This document shows positions 16,998 through 26,984 of a stretch of DNA of 33,927 bases, in pieces. A program made the position numbers and the translations under genes. The notes beneath the pieces were generated by a model. It worked only from the letters and a program-made list of their open reading frames with translations. It searched no databases and was not told the origin of the DNA. Position 1 is the stretch's first letter; each line of letters begins with the position of its first letter. This DNA is from Bacillus sp. JCM 19041. GTDB lineage: Bacteria; Bacillota; Bacilli; Bacillales; Bacillaceae_D. The stretch covers positions 1 through 33,927 of the forward strand of contig BAXC01000044.1 in the NCBI GenBank assembly GCA_001310375.1, read 5' to 3'.

Positions 16998-18250
16998 ATG
17001 GTTAAAAAGAAATATGAGCTTGTTTGTGAAGAACAGTTGAAAAAGTATGCAGAGCTTGCTGTAGGGGCGGGTGTGAATGTGCAAAAAAATCAATTAATAA
17101 TTATTCATAGTGACATAGAAAATGTTACGTTTGCACGTTTAATCCAAACAGCAGCCTATGATGCGGGTGCTTCAAATGTGGTTATTGATTGGACAGATGA
17201 ACAGTCTACCAAAGAGTTTTATTTACATGCAGCAGATGATGCCATCGACCACTTTCCCGACTGGCAGGCTGCCCGCTTTAAGGAGTGGGACAATGCGGGT
17301 GCTGCTTATATTCGTATTATGTCTGAAAATTTAAATGTCTTTAAGGAGGTCTCCCCAAAACGGATGAACCGCTTCCAAAAGACATCTCGCACCAAGTTGA
17401 AGGCTCATTACGCAAAGATTAGATCCCACGAGGTACGTTGGTGTATTCTAGCTGTCCCGTGTTTTAGCTGGGCATCTCAAGTATTTCCCTACTTAAGTAA
17501 AGAGGAAGCTATGCAATCATTATGGCAATTAATATTAAAAGGTGCTCGAGCAGATGGAGAAAATCCTATAGAAGATTGGGAAATCCATGACAGAGCTTCG
17601 AGGCTCGGAAAAAATTCCTAAACGATAGCCAGTTTGAAGCCCTGCATTTTACGAATAGCCGAGGAACAGATTTATTAGTCGGTATGCCTAAAAATCATCT
17701 CTATATAGGTGGGGGTGTTATAGACAAAAAGGGAGTACAGTTCTTTCCGAACATTCCCACGGAAGAAATATTTTCCGCTCCCCATAAAAATAAGGTGAAG
17801 GGCAAGTTAGTAGCTACTAAACCACTTATCTATGAGGGAAGTGTCATCGATGATTTTTACCTAACCTTTAAAGATGGACGGATTACTGACTACTATGCTG
17901 CCACTGGGCAAAAAGCGTTACAAAGTCTCATCGAAACAGATGAAGGTTCATACTATCTAGGTGAAATTGCCTTGGTTTCTAACGACTCTCCTCTCTCTAA
18001 GACAGATACTCTCTTTTATAACACCTTGTTTGATGAAAATACGGCATGCCATATTGGAATCGGAAACGCTTCCCCTTCTAACCTTCAAAATGGCAACAAC
18101 CTATCGGAAGAAGAGTTGAAGGAAGCAGGTCTGAATATTTCACTTTTGTTAGTCAATGTGACATTTGGTACCGATGATATGAAAGTAGTAGGTATTAAAG
18201 AAGACGGTTCTGACGTCCTACTGATGAAGGGCGGGGATTTTCAATTCTAA
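16998..18250 (+). pseudogene. M29-family aminopeptidase (AmpS/PepS-like), frameshifted near 17613
   Basis: M29 enzymes are cytoplasmic dinuclear-metal aminopeptidases. The first segment (16998-17621) and the second (about 17610-18250) join if one A is restored in the A-run near 17610-17615. The repaired protein is about 417 residues, the family size. Metal-ligand contexts present in the second half are IPTEEIFSAP, LGEIALV and CHIGIGNA. The last motif, usually HVDFMIG, reads LVNVTFG here, so its His and Asp ligands are Leu and Asn. With the frame break, this suggests an inactive enzyme, or a divergent one if the sequence is correct. Upstream, TTGACT (16913) and TATAAT (16932) look promoter-like but only 13 bases separate them. 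Confidence 0.85.
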
Positions 18251-18282
18251 TTTTGCCACTCCTTAAATACAAATTCTGCTGA

Positions 18283-18307
18283 CGGAGTCAGGGCGGGGCG
18301 CACTCCG
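18283..18307. repeat. GC-rich inverted repeat after the aminopeptidase
   Basis: CGGAGT (18283-18288) and ACTCCG (18302-18307) enclose a G-rich 13-base loop, 33 bases after the stop. No T-run of useful length follows, so termination is only possible. Confidence 0.3.
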
Positions 18308-18498
18308 GTTTGTTCCTTTGTCGTAATTTGGTAGGCAACGCATCATAAACTTAAAAGGCTTGGAACTATTAAACTATCCCGTCCCATTAGTTAAACAAAG
18401 GATATAAAACTCTCATAATTTGTTGTGTAATATAAAAATGAAAGAATCTTTTGTGCAATAAAGAGTTATCTATGTGAAAGAAAAATGAGGTGGACTAA

Positions 18499-18995
18499 AT
18501 GAAAGATTTTTATGAAACACTCTCTTATATTAATAGAACTGTATATTTACCTATTGGATTAAACATTAAAAACGTACAAGAAGAAAAACAAAACTCAAAA
18601 TATGGGGCTGGATCCTTTGAAACACCCCTTAAAACTGTTCGATTTAGAGTCGCGAATAAAACGCCAAATAAGGGTGGACAGTTTGTTGTAATCTGGAGAA
18701 AGGGTAAAAATAATAAAAATAAACCCTACACTTACAATGAGGCACATGATTTATTAGTAGTCACTGTTTTTAATGACACCTTGGAGTTTGGGCAATTTAT
18801 ATTCCCAAAAGAAGTCCTTGTAAAAAAGAATATCTTAGCTACGAATGTTAAAGAAGGAAGATGGGTTTTCGAGTATATCCTGAATGGGATAACCCTGTCA
18901 GTAAACAAGCTATTAAAACCCAGGAGTGGCAATTGCCTTATTTTGTCTATATGAATGAGTCAAAACGAAACGAAATTATAAAATTATTCTCTTAA
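18499..18995 (+). pseudogene. mepB: MepB-family protein, frameshifted near 18868
   Basis: MepB proteins are small soluble proteins first named from the S. aureus mepRAB locus; their biochemical role is unknown. Typical features are present: MKDFYETL at the start, KYGAGSFET, then the VRFRVANKTPNKGGQFVVIW core and FGQFIFPKEVL (about residues 97-107). The open frame ends at 18954, but one missing base in GGTTTTCGA near 18868 diverts it. Restoring it gives FRVYPEWDNPVSKQAIKTQE and a normal C-terminus ending at TAA 18993-18995, about 165 residues in all. GAGGTGG just upstream supports the ATG at 18499. No MepR or MepA gene lies beside it. Confidence 0.85.
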
Positions 18996-19443
18996 AAGAT
19001 TTTCAACAGGATAGAAAAAAAATGTTTTGATTAACTTATTTTAGATAGAGTTTCTACTACCATACAGTGCTAACTATTCTGCAAACCAAATTGCTAACAA
19101 ACTTATAACAAACAGATGGAATTAACAAAATTGAACAGGGGAGAGGACACTGACAATCCTATACTCATGGGCTTTATGGAAAAGTGAAATCCAAGCAAAG
19201 CGACTAATACAGAAATGGTAAGGTATAAAGTGGTGGTGCTCAGCAATTTACTGATTTTTAACATCTCCATAAGTACTGCCACATTAGGATTTTTCAGTAA
19301 TAGGAAGTCTCTATGTTTTATTCAAAAATGAAATGCAAACCTTTATTGCGTTAAAGTGATACTTCGTAATATATCAAATCTATCTTTGCATAAAAAAAGC
19401 TTACTTTGTTTCAGTAAAGCCCGTTAGTTGAACAATTGTTTAA
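18996..19443. other. Non-coding stretch holding repeat copy B
   Basis: No conventional gene is seen. Repeat copy B occupies 19167-19438. The first 170 bases are AT-rich with no recognisable signal. Confidence 0.55.
19167..19438 (+). repeat. Dispersed repeat copy B, with a 38-codon micro-ORF
   Basis: The left part ATGGGCTTTATGGAAAAGTG (19167-19186) aligns with the left part of copies C, D and E. GAAATGGTAAGGTATAAAGT follows, and ATG 19215 to TGA 19331 encodes 38 residues beginning MVRYKVVVLSNLLIFN. There are no indels against copy A over the hydrophobic core, and most replacements are conservative. TGCAAACCTTTATTGCG starts at 19334, an A-run at 19392, and AAAGCCCGTTAGTTGAAC at 19416. Confidence 0.65.
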
Positions 19444-19765
19444 TTAAAGACTATACTCCATAAGTGGTAGTTTTCTGTCCAGGAAAACTGATGATTTAAT
19501 TTCACCTATCTGTTTTGCCCTCATCTTTAAATAGAATTCAAATGCGTTGGACTCACTGTCTAATTGAAAGCTACTTAATTTATGTTCTCTAGCCTTATAT
19601 ACGATATCTTACCATAAGAACTTGCCAAGCCCATGTCCTATGTACTTATGATGCACAAATAATGGTTTAAGCTTTTTCTCTTCTAAAGATAAACAAATAA
19701 ATCCTTTAATGCTGTCTTCTTCAGCAGAATAAGAAAAAGTGCTGATCACAAACCGTTGATATTTA
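19444..19765 (-). pseudogene. GNAT acetyltransferase remnant
   Basis: Read on the minus strand, one frame gives SIKGFICLSLEEKKLKPLFV followed by HHKYIGHGLGKFLW, a GNAT acetyl-CoA-binding segment (GHGLGK is the Q/RxxGxG/A-type loop). A second frame gives SFQLDSESNAFEFYLKMRAK and ends MEYSL with a stop at 19444-19446, a typical GNAT C-terminus. The N-terminal half is missing, and in-frame stops separate the two pieces. An AAAGCCCCCGAT box (19769-19780) lies immediately at the broken 5' end. Confidence 0.7.
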
Positions 19766-19899
19766 AGTAAAGCCCCCGATTACGGTATCGATATTATAAT
19801 ATTGCTAAGACAGAGTTAACAAAATCTGGTTTCTCTTCTGGATATTTATGTTTATTATGGGTCAAGACGTTGATATCTTATAGTCCTTTCTAACAGATC

Positions 19900-20423
19900 T
19901 TAATCTTCTTCTGGTTCTGTTTTTGTCTCATCAATTTTTTTAATCGCAAACATTGAATTATTATCTTGGATGATACCTGTGTCGACAAAGCCAAAAGAAG
20001 CGTATAATGTTTTAGCTTTGACGTTATTTGTTCGATAAAAGAGGGCTACATATTTGGCTTCGCCATTCGGCATCTTTTTAATATCCAGCAACATTTTCTC
20101 CAGCGCAAGTTTGCCATACCCTCTACCTGAAAACTCTTGTCAATCATAATATGCCAAACAAAATAGCCCTTCTTCCCGTAAAAAGCTCCATTTTGAAATG
20201 ATTCATGATCCAACGTATCATAAGTATACATCAAGAAGCCAACGACAACTTCATTGACATAAATGGCACATGGAGTGGCCGGTTCCCCGTCTGCGTTCAA
20301 CACATATGCGTCTGCAATGCTTCTGAGGTTAGTAGTTGCTATAAAGTCTTTCTGGTTTTCTCCAACTTCAAGTGCTATTACGTCATCTATGTTATCCCCG
20401 GTTATTTTTCGCAATTCAATCAT
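19900..20423 (-). pseudogene. BltD-like polyamine N-acetyltransferase (GNAT), one frame break near 20128
   Basis: This GNAT protein resembles the spermidine/spermine acetyltransferase BltD of B. subtilis: IELRKITGDNIDDVIALEVG at the N-terminus, AIYVNEVVVGFLMY, then FVWHIMIDKSFQ. The first frame loses homology there. The second frame continues GRGYGKLALEKMLLDIKK, the acetyl-CoA loop, and then AKTLYASFGFVDTG. One missing base near 20125-20130 explains the break; repaired length is about 174 residues. The start chosen is ATG 20423, with GAGGAG upstream. The substrate is inferred. It faces away from the upstream M23 peptidase gene with about 240 bases to its end. Confidence 0.82.
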
Positions 20424-20666
20424 TTTTTTATCTCCTCTACTAAGAAAAGCCACTTTTCTTTATTACACAAAATGGTTCGTTTGTTAAATTGTCATAATAC
20501 ATCTTGTCGCTGCAATTGTATCAAATATTTTTACGAATTATCGGACTTTATTACAAAAGAGCAATCTTTATTTTGAGGTTATAATGTCCATAAATTTAGT
20601 GAGTTTTGTAACAGGTATTTAAATTTCACAAAACTAATTTTTAGGGTACCGTTATGCGGTTTAAAT

Positions 20667-21374
20667 TTATTGCCGCCCTTCAGATTTTTGAAATCTTATT
20701 CTATCCTTATTCGTTGGAATTCCATTAGTTACTTTCTCCCATATGCCATTTATATATATTTCGTATTCTTCAAAAGCTAAAGGTAATCCATTTGCATTAG
20801 CTATTTCACTACTATCCATAAGTTGAAAATGCAAATGTGGGGCGAAGGAGTTACCTGAATGACCAACTCTGCCAATAACTTCACCTTTTTGTACGCGCTG
20901 ACCAACTGAAACCTGAATTGATCCTGTTTGAAGATGGACTAATCCAGCATATACGTTGTCGTCACATTCTATAATGATGTAGTTGCCAGCAACTGATTGT
21001 ATGTCGTCTTTTTTCGGGTCAAAATAATGAGCATTTTTATAAGCGTTAGACATATCTGAAAGCAATTTTGTTCTTCCCCGTTCTTTATAACCATCTGCTG
21101 CTTGGACAATGATTCCGTCACAAGGAGCAAATATTTCTTGTCCCCAACAATAATATTCATTTAAGGGAATTCCAAAAAGTAGATAATGCGCTAAACTAGT
21201 GCGATAGGCAGGCCTGCCCTTTCTTTCCCAATCCACTTGAACAAAGTCATAAGCATATCTTGCTCCTAATTGGTTTGTGCCGTGACTAGGAATTTTTGTC
21301 CCTGGAGTGTTAGGAGAGTACCATTCTCCTCTCAAAGGAAACTCTACAATTATTAGCTCACGTGCATCAATCAT
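20667..21374 (-). CDS. M23-family metallopeptidase without signal peptide
   Basis: This gene encodes a 235-residue M23 peptidase-domain protein. The domain is C-terminal: a zinc-ligand Asp candidate in YAYDF (about 43-47), the biotinyl/lipoyl-like segment with VGQRVQKGEVIGRVGHSGN, and the catalytic HLHFQ. The start is the ATG at 21374, immediately downstream of GGAGGAGGGACATGAG. A longer frame begins at 21515 but would translate a hairpin. There is no signal peptide or membrane anchor, unusual for an enzyme expected to cut peptidoglycan cross-links. It could be exported another way or act on other substrates. An 11-base inverted repeat (21463-21496) lies in its leader. Confidence 0.8.
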   Translation of the reverse strand: MIDARELIIVEFPLRGEWYSPNTPGTKIPSHGTNQLGARYAYDFVQVDWERKGRPAYRTSLAHYLLFGIPLNEYYCWGQEIFAPCDGIIVQAADGYKERGRTKLLSDMSNAYKNAHYFDPKKDDIQSVAGNYIIIECDDNVYAGLVHLQTGSIQVSVGQRVQKGEVIGRVGHSGNSFAPHLHFQLMDSSEIANANGLPLAFEEYEIYINGIWEKVTNGIPTNKDRIRFQKSEGRQ

Positions 21375-21462
21375 CTCATGTCCCTCCTCCGTCGATTCTT
21401 TACCAGTATTATTCATATGATTTTTTGAACTCTCGAATTCTAAAAAGTCATCTACGAGAAGT

Positions 21463-21496
21463 TTTTTCCTCCTGTTCCAATGGATAGGAGGAAAAA
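21463..21496 (-). promoter_or_regulatory. Leader hairpin upstream of the M23 gene
   Basis: TTTTTCCTCCT (21463-21473) and AGGAGGAAAAA (21486-21496) form a perfect 11-base stem with a 12-base loop, about 90 bases upstream of the M23 start. It can act as an attenuator-type terminator. One arm is an AGGAGG ribosome-binding-like sequence on the other strand. Confidence 0.5.
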
Positions 21497-21695
21497 TACA
21501 TGACTTAAAAAGCATATCTGTATCACTTATGCCAAAAAATCACATACCCTACCCACATGAAAATGAAAAAGTCTTATTTTCATTCTTTCAGATAGGATTA
21601 ATTGATCATTCATCAACCTTTCGAAGTTATAAATTAATTATACAGAAATATTCAAAAAATAAAACCATCATTGTATTCTTTTTAAAGTAACCTAA

Positions 21696-21911
21696 CCCGT
21701 TAGTTTAACAATCCAGTTTTAATGGGCTTTACGGAAAAGTGAATTCCGTGCAAAACTCCTGATACAGAAGTGGTAAGGTATAAAGTGGGTGGTGCTCAAA
21801 ACTTCATCGTTTTTAACGCTCCCGAAAGTACTGGTTTAATAGGCTTTTTCTTCATGGGAAATTCTATTAATTTTATCGAAAGAGAAATTGCAAACCTTTA
21901 TTGCGTTAAAA
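21696..21911 (+). repeat. Dispersed repeat copy C, micro-ORF shifted
   Basis: CCCGTTAGTTTAACAATCC (21696-21714) leads into GGGCTTTACGGAAAAGTGAA, with the hairpin ACGGAA/TTCCGT. The micro-ORF start is GTG at 21770 instead of ATG, and an extra G changes VVVL to VGGA; the same frame then continues FIVFNAPESTGLIGFFFMG. TTGCAAACCTTTATTGCG lies at 21888-21905. The copy is mutated but still recognisably the same. Confidence 0.65.
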
Positions 21912-22374
21912 TGAAACAGTTTTGCAGTCATTCATTCAAAAGGAATTTCTTTAGATAGAAATGCTTGTTCCTTATTTTATCTGCTCCACCATGTCAAAGA
22001 TGTATCAGGCAACCGTTTTTTAGAAAATGATACAACGGAGGGATTTATAAAAACCACTGAATAATGCAAATCATAATTTTCCCTTTTTATTTTGATTGAA
22101 AGAAAGCTTTGCTATAAAGCCCCCTTAAGTGATCTAACTGAGAGTGCAACAATTCCAGTAAGTGGCATCCTATGATCCTAGAAAGACCTACGATCTAAGT
22201 CGCTTAAGCTTTTTAAGATAAATTTAGATTAGTAAAAACAGCCGTATTAAATGTGATGTGTTTTGACTGTGGTTTTTTACTGGTTTAACATAGCTCCTAG
22301 AGGTAGGCACAACGAATAGCTTTCTAATGGTGATTAATTTAGAATAGATTCGTATAAAAGTAGGAGGGCTCAAA

Positions 22375-23058
22375 ATGAATATGAATATTTTTATTATTGA
22401 AGATGATTCCCTTCTCTTAGAGGCATTAAAAGAAGGGTTAAGCCAGTGGTCATATAAGGTAAGTAGTCCAAGTGATTTTTCTCTTGTCATGGAAGACTTT
22501 GTAGCGCATTGGCCACACTTAGTCATGATTGATATACAGCTTCCTAAATTTGATGGTTTCCATTGGTGTAGAGAAATACGTGCCGTATCCAAAGTGCCCA
22601 TCATCTTTCTCTCATCAAGAGATCATCCGATGGATATGGTGATGGCGATGAACTTAGGGGCAGACGATTACGTACAAAAACCTTTTCATATGGACGTCCT
22701 TATTGCCAAAATTCAGGCGATTATTCGCAGAACGTATACATATGAAGAAGCTTCGGCTGATGTTATTGAATGGAATCAAGCATTATTGACTTAAAAAGTG
22801 GAGAGATCTATAAGAATGGGAAAACCATTGAGCTTACAAAAAATGAATTTTTTATTCTTTCAGTATTAGTAAAATCAAATAACGAGATCATCTCGCGTCA
22901 CGAACTGATGAAAATGCTTTGGGATGATGATCAATTTATTAATGACAATACGCTTACAGCTAACATCACACGGTTACGACAAAAGCTTTCTTCTCTTAAT
23001 TTAGATGATAGGATCGTAACAAAAAAAAGGGCTCGGATATATGGCCATTACACTATAG
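22375..23058 (+). pseudogene. OmpR-family response regulator (YxdJ/BceR-like), two frame breaks
   Basis: The receiver domain is complete: acidic pocket EDD at 9-11, phosphoacceptor Asp53 in MIDIQLP, and Lys102 in VQKPF. The winged-helix DNA-binding domain follows in a second frame (SIIDLKSGEIYKNGKTIELT, then ISRHELMKMLWDD and NTLTANITRLRQKL). A missing base near 22780 and one extra A in the eight-A run near 23021-23028 account for the breaks. The repaired end is KKGLGYMAITL with TAG at 23056-23058, giving about 227 residues. The kinase start follows 11 bases later. In Bacillus such regulators activate the adjacent ABC transporter in response to peptide antibiotics. Confidence 0.85.
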
Positions 23059-23069
23059 GAGGGTCCAAA

Positions 23070-24106
23070 TTGTTTATCGCTTATCTCGTTTATAAAAAGA
23101 GTTGGATTGGCCTAATTGTGATACTCCTTCTACTTACGAACACTTTAATTCTATTTGATGCGGGCATTCGTGTGGAGCCCTACTCAATCATTTATTTAAA
23201 TGGGTTGTTTCTAACGATCTTTGTTGTTTTTTTTGTTTGGAGGTACAAAAAAGAAACCTCTTATTATAAATCCTTACTTTCGCTTTTTGACGATCTAGAC
23301 GATGACTGGTTTGAAAGCATTCCTTCTCCTGATAGCCATTTTCCTGACCGTATTTTGTATTCACTTTTACAAACCATTGATGAGCAAAATCAAAACAAAC
23401 GTCATGAGGATCACTCCTCTCAACAAATGGCCCATAATGATCTTGCCTCATGGGTTCATGAAATGAAAACGCCTCTTACAGCGATGAAGATAACCATTGA
23501 TGCTTATCGGTCGAATGAGTTAGCTCAAAAGCTTCATACAAATTGGGTAAAGGTACACTTATTACTTGATCGACAACTTTACATTTCACGACTAGCCACC
23601 CTAGACTCAGACTTACTTCCTGAAAAGCTGGAAGTGAACGCTTTGTTAAAAGAAGAGATCCGTGAGCTATCAACCTGGTGTATGGAAAAGAATTTAGCCA
23701 TCGATATAACGGGAAACACTACATCTACGTTTATACGGATAAAAAGTGGTGCGGGTTTGTCATGCGACAGCTTTTAACAAATGCCATAAAATACAGCCCC
23801 GAAAATGGAACAATAGTCATTAACGTGGACTCAGATGATAATAAATCCGTCTTCGTAACCATTAAAGATGAAGGACCGGGCATTCAAGCGCATGATCTCC
23901 CTCGTGTATTTGATCGAGGCTTTACGGGGGAAAACGGTCGTTTACAGCACACTGCTACCGGTATGGGGCTTTACCTTTCACAAGAAATAAGCAAGAGTTT
24001 GCATATCCAACTTGATGTTTCTTCCGTTGTTGGAGATGGCACATCGGTTTCAATGATCTTTACTAGAAACAATTCATTTGAACAAATTAGACGATCATTG
24101 TTATAA
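23070..24106 (+). pseudogene. Intramembrane-sensing histidine kinase (YxdK/BceS-like), one frame break
   Basis: The start is TTG at 23070 behind AGGAGGG (23057-23063). Two membrane helices (about residues 12-30 and 38-57) are separated by a very short external loop, the architecture of BceS-type kinases, which take their signal from the partner ABC permease. The H-box is SWVHEMKTP with His130. The ATPase domain carries NAIKYS, DEGPGI and GMGLYLS. The frame breaks near 23720: one missing base joins KNLAIDIT to GKHYIYVYTDKKWCGF. Repaired length is about 345 residues. A strong terminator follows at 24118-24160. Confidence 0.86.
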
Positions 24107-24117
24107 ATTTAACCATA

Positions 24118-24160
24118 AAAAAGTAGTCAGGACCTATTAATTGTCTGACTACTTTTTATT
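24118..24160 (+). terminator. Intrinsic terminator after the kinase gene
   Basis: AAAAAGTAGTCAG (24118-24130) pairs perfectly with CTGACTACTTTTT (24145-24157), followed by more T-rich sequence. It separates the two-component genes from the ABC transporter genes, so the latter probably have their own promoter in 24160-24260. Confidence 0.85.
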
Positions 24161-24274
24161 TTTATAAGTGACAAAAATATCACTTTCAACCCTATTTTAT
24201 CATCTAAAACGTACGACCTAGAGTCAAAAAAAGAACTACACTGTATCTAAACCAACTTGATTGGAGTGTATGAA

Positions 24275-25052
24275 ATGATCATTCAAAAGACACCTAAAAC
24301 CATTTTGAACGCTGAAGGCGTACGTAAATCCTATGGTTCAAAGGGGAATGCTCAACAAGTCTTAAAAGGAATCGACCTTCGTGTAATGGAAGGTGAATTT
24401 GTTGGTATCATGGGACCTTCAGGCTCAGGTAAAACGACTCTTCTTAATACGTTGGCCACGATTGATCGTGCCACAGCTGGCCACATTCTTATAAATGGGC
24501 ATGAAATTTCAAACATGAAAGATAACCAACTCTCAAGCATTCGCCGTCGGCATCTAGGTTTTATTTTTCAGGACTATAATCTACTTGATACGTTAACGGT
24601 GAAAGAAAACATTTTGTTGCCTGTTTCGTTAACAAAAATAAGCAAAGATCAGGCTGAAACAGAGTTTAATGCATCGCAGAGATGTTAGGAATTAAGGAGT
24701 TAGCGAATAAGTACCCTTCTGAAATTTCAGGTGGTCAAAAGCAACGTACCTCTGCAGCACGAGCATTAATTCATTCGCCTTCGCTTGTATTTGCTGATGA
24801 GCCTACCGGAGCCTTGATTCAAAAGCAGCCTCCAATCTATTAGAGAATATGCATAACATCAACCAAGCACGACAAGTCACCATTGTCATGGTCACTCATG
24901 ACCCGTTGGCATCTAGTTATTGTAACCGTGTCGTATTCTTAAAGGATGGCCGGATTTTCTCTGAATTGTATCGAGGCGAAAAAACAAGAGAAGCTTTTTT
25001 TAAGGACATTCTCGACATGCAAGCCGTTCTTGGAGGAGGCAATCAGAGATGA
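24275..25052 (+). pseudogene. ABC transporter ATPase (YxdL/BceA-like), two frame breaks
   Basis: This is the ATPase of an antimicrobial-peptide detoxification ABC transporter. Walker A is GPSGSGKTT, the Q-loop is in FIFQDYNLL, the signature is EISGGQKQR, Walker B is [11 protein letters not shown] and the H-loop is VTHD. Missing bases near 24673 (after AETEFNA) and near 24817 (in GALDSKAAS) break the frame. The repaired protein is about 259 residues, the usual size. The start chosen is ATG 24275, with GGAGTG upstream. The stop overlaps the permease start (ATGA, 25049-25052), so the two are coupled. Confidence 0.86.
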
Positions 25053-26968
25053 ACATACAGAAGTTAGTGATTCGCAGCATGCGAAAAAACATCAAAATGT
25101 ATTATCTCTATTTTTTCGCGATGATTCTCAGCATAAGTTTATATTTTATCTTTTCTACCCTACAAAATGACCAAACCGTTGTTAATATGGTTAAAGCTAG
25201 CATGAACTTTTCAACGACCTTTCAAGTCGCTGGAATCTTACTCATTCTCATTACCATTGTGTTTACGATGTACGCTACGAGCATCTTTATTAGAAGACGT
25301 AGTCAAGAAATCGGATTGTATCAGTTAATTGGCTTATCTAAGGCTTGGGTCGCTCGGGTACTGATCTTGGAACACACTATTCTTGGTCTAGGAGCTTTAT
25401 TTATTGGATTGCTAGTTGGAGCTTTGCTCTCGCGACTCTTTCTTTTACTGTTTATGAACCTAATAGGTCTTGAAGCTATGATTGGCTTAACCTTCTCCGG
25501 CCAAGCAGTCATCCAAACAATTGCTGTTTTTACTTGCTTAATTGTTGTCACATCCATACAGATTATATGGACGGTTTATCGCAGTACACTACTGCAATTG
25601 TTTCAAGCAAATAATCAAAATGATACCTTTGTCAAACATCGAAACATCGTTTCATGCATTTTAGGGTTAACAGGATTAGGTCTAATAGGGTTGGGCTATT
25701 ATGTGTCTACCTTCATTGTAAACCATGCAGATTTGCTGATGTTTCTTATGTTAGTTGTTCTCGCCAGTACCATTCTCGGAACCTATCTAGTCTTCCATAC
25801 GACGATAAGCTGGATATTATATGTTTTTCGAAAAAGAAAAATGGAAATCTTGGCTTGTATAATAGCCTGTCGGTAGCGCCATTAATGCACAGAATGAAAG
25901 GTCACGCCAATTCGTTAACCTTAATCACTGTATTGTCTGCCATGACGATTACGATGATTTCACTTTCATATTCCTTATATTATTCAACCGAAAACGATGT
26001 GAGATTGGCGATGCCTTTTGATTTTGCAGTGGAAAATATGCAGGAGGAAGCTCTATAATATCAAGCAGGTTAGAAGAGGAGCAAATCCAATTCGATCAAT
26101 ATCAACTAGATGCAATTCGATTTGATGGTGAATGGGTGGAGCAGGATGCAAATGTAGCCAATCGTCATAGAACGTTTATGCTTTTCTCAGCAGAGCAGAT
26201 GGCGCAGGCTGGATTAGATGTAGAGAGTCCCCAAGATGGTGAAGCCATCTATTATAATACGCGAGCATTATAGAAGGAATGGAGATTTCATTTCCAAAAG
26301 ACGTGCAATACGCATCAAACGATGAAGCAAATCGACTAATAGTCTCCAAGTTTATGCTTGAAAACGTTATGAATTACAGATTCTATGGCGAACAATTACT
26401 TGTTTCTGAAGAAACCTTCGAGAGAATGAGAGACAGCATTCAGGAGGATGAGTACAAAGAATTGTTGACCTTTGAGGTGTTTCACTTATTGGATACTGAG
26501 AAATCAGATACCGCCTCTGACATCTTTCTAACGAATGTGGACAGTGACCAATATATCACTGACTTTTATTCCGCATATGAGGAATCTCGCCAAACCTTCG
26601 GGCTCCTCATTTTTATTGCCGGCATATTAGGCTTTGTGTTTATCCTTTCAACGGGAAGTATTTTGTACTTTAAACAAATGACAGAGGCTGAACAAGAAAA
26701 AAACCATTATCGGACACTGCGACAACTCGGATTCCAAGTGAACGATATGATGAAAGGCATCATCCGTAAACAGCTCTTTGTTTATTTAATTCCTCTGGGG
26801 ATTGGGTTAATTCACGCTGCTTTTGCTCTTAACGTAGGTTCTGTTCTCATCGCCGCAAGTATGCTCACCCCAATTATCATTAGTATGGCAGCATATATTG
26901 TCATCTACTTAATCTTTGCAGTGTTAACCATTCAATACTACAAAAAAATTGTGAAAGATGCTTTATAG
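25049..26968 (+). pseudogene. ABC transporter permease (YxdM/BceB-like), three frame breaks
   Basis: This large permease should have ten membrane helices and a big extracellular domain between helices 7 and 8, which in BceB-type transporters contacts the peptide target and signals to the kinase. Segments are 25049 to about 25840, then about 25840-26055 (starting NGNLGLYNSLSVAPLMHRMK), then about 26058-26265 (ISSRLEEEQIQFDQYQL), then about 26265-26968. Each join needs one missing base. The extracellular domain spans roughly 25980-26590, and the last three helices lie at 26600-26960. Repaired length is about 640 residues (BceB about 646). Confidence 0.85.
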
Positions 26969-26984
26969 AAAGGAAGAAAAATTT

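Larger units (their letters stand above)
21375..22374. other. Non-coding stretch holding repeat copy C
   Basis: Apart from the M23 leader hairpin and repeat copy C (21696-21911), no gene is seen. An AAAGCCCCCTTAAGTGATC box starts at 22116. The sequence ahead of the response-regulator gene shows no promoter I can defend. Confidence 0.5.

Noticed and set aside
21770-21958. 62-codon frame in repeat copy C taken as an independent gene
   Set aside because: It is the mutated micro-ORF of the repeat, with a GTG start and an extra base, so it is described under the repeat instead.
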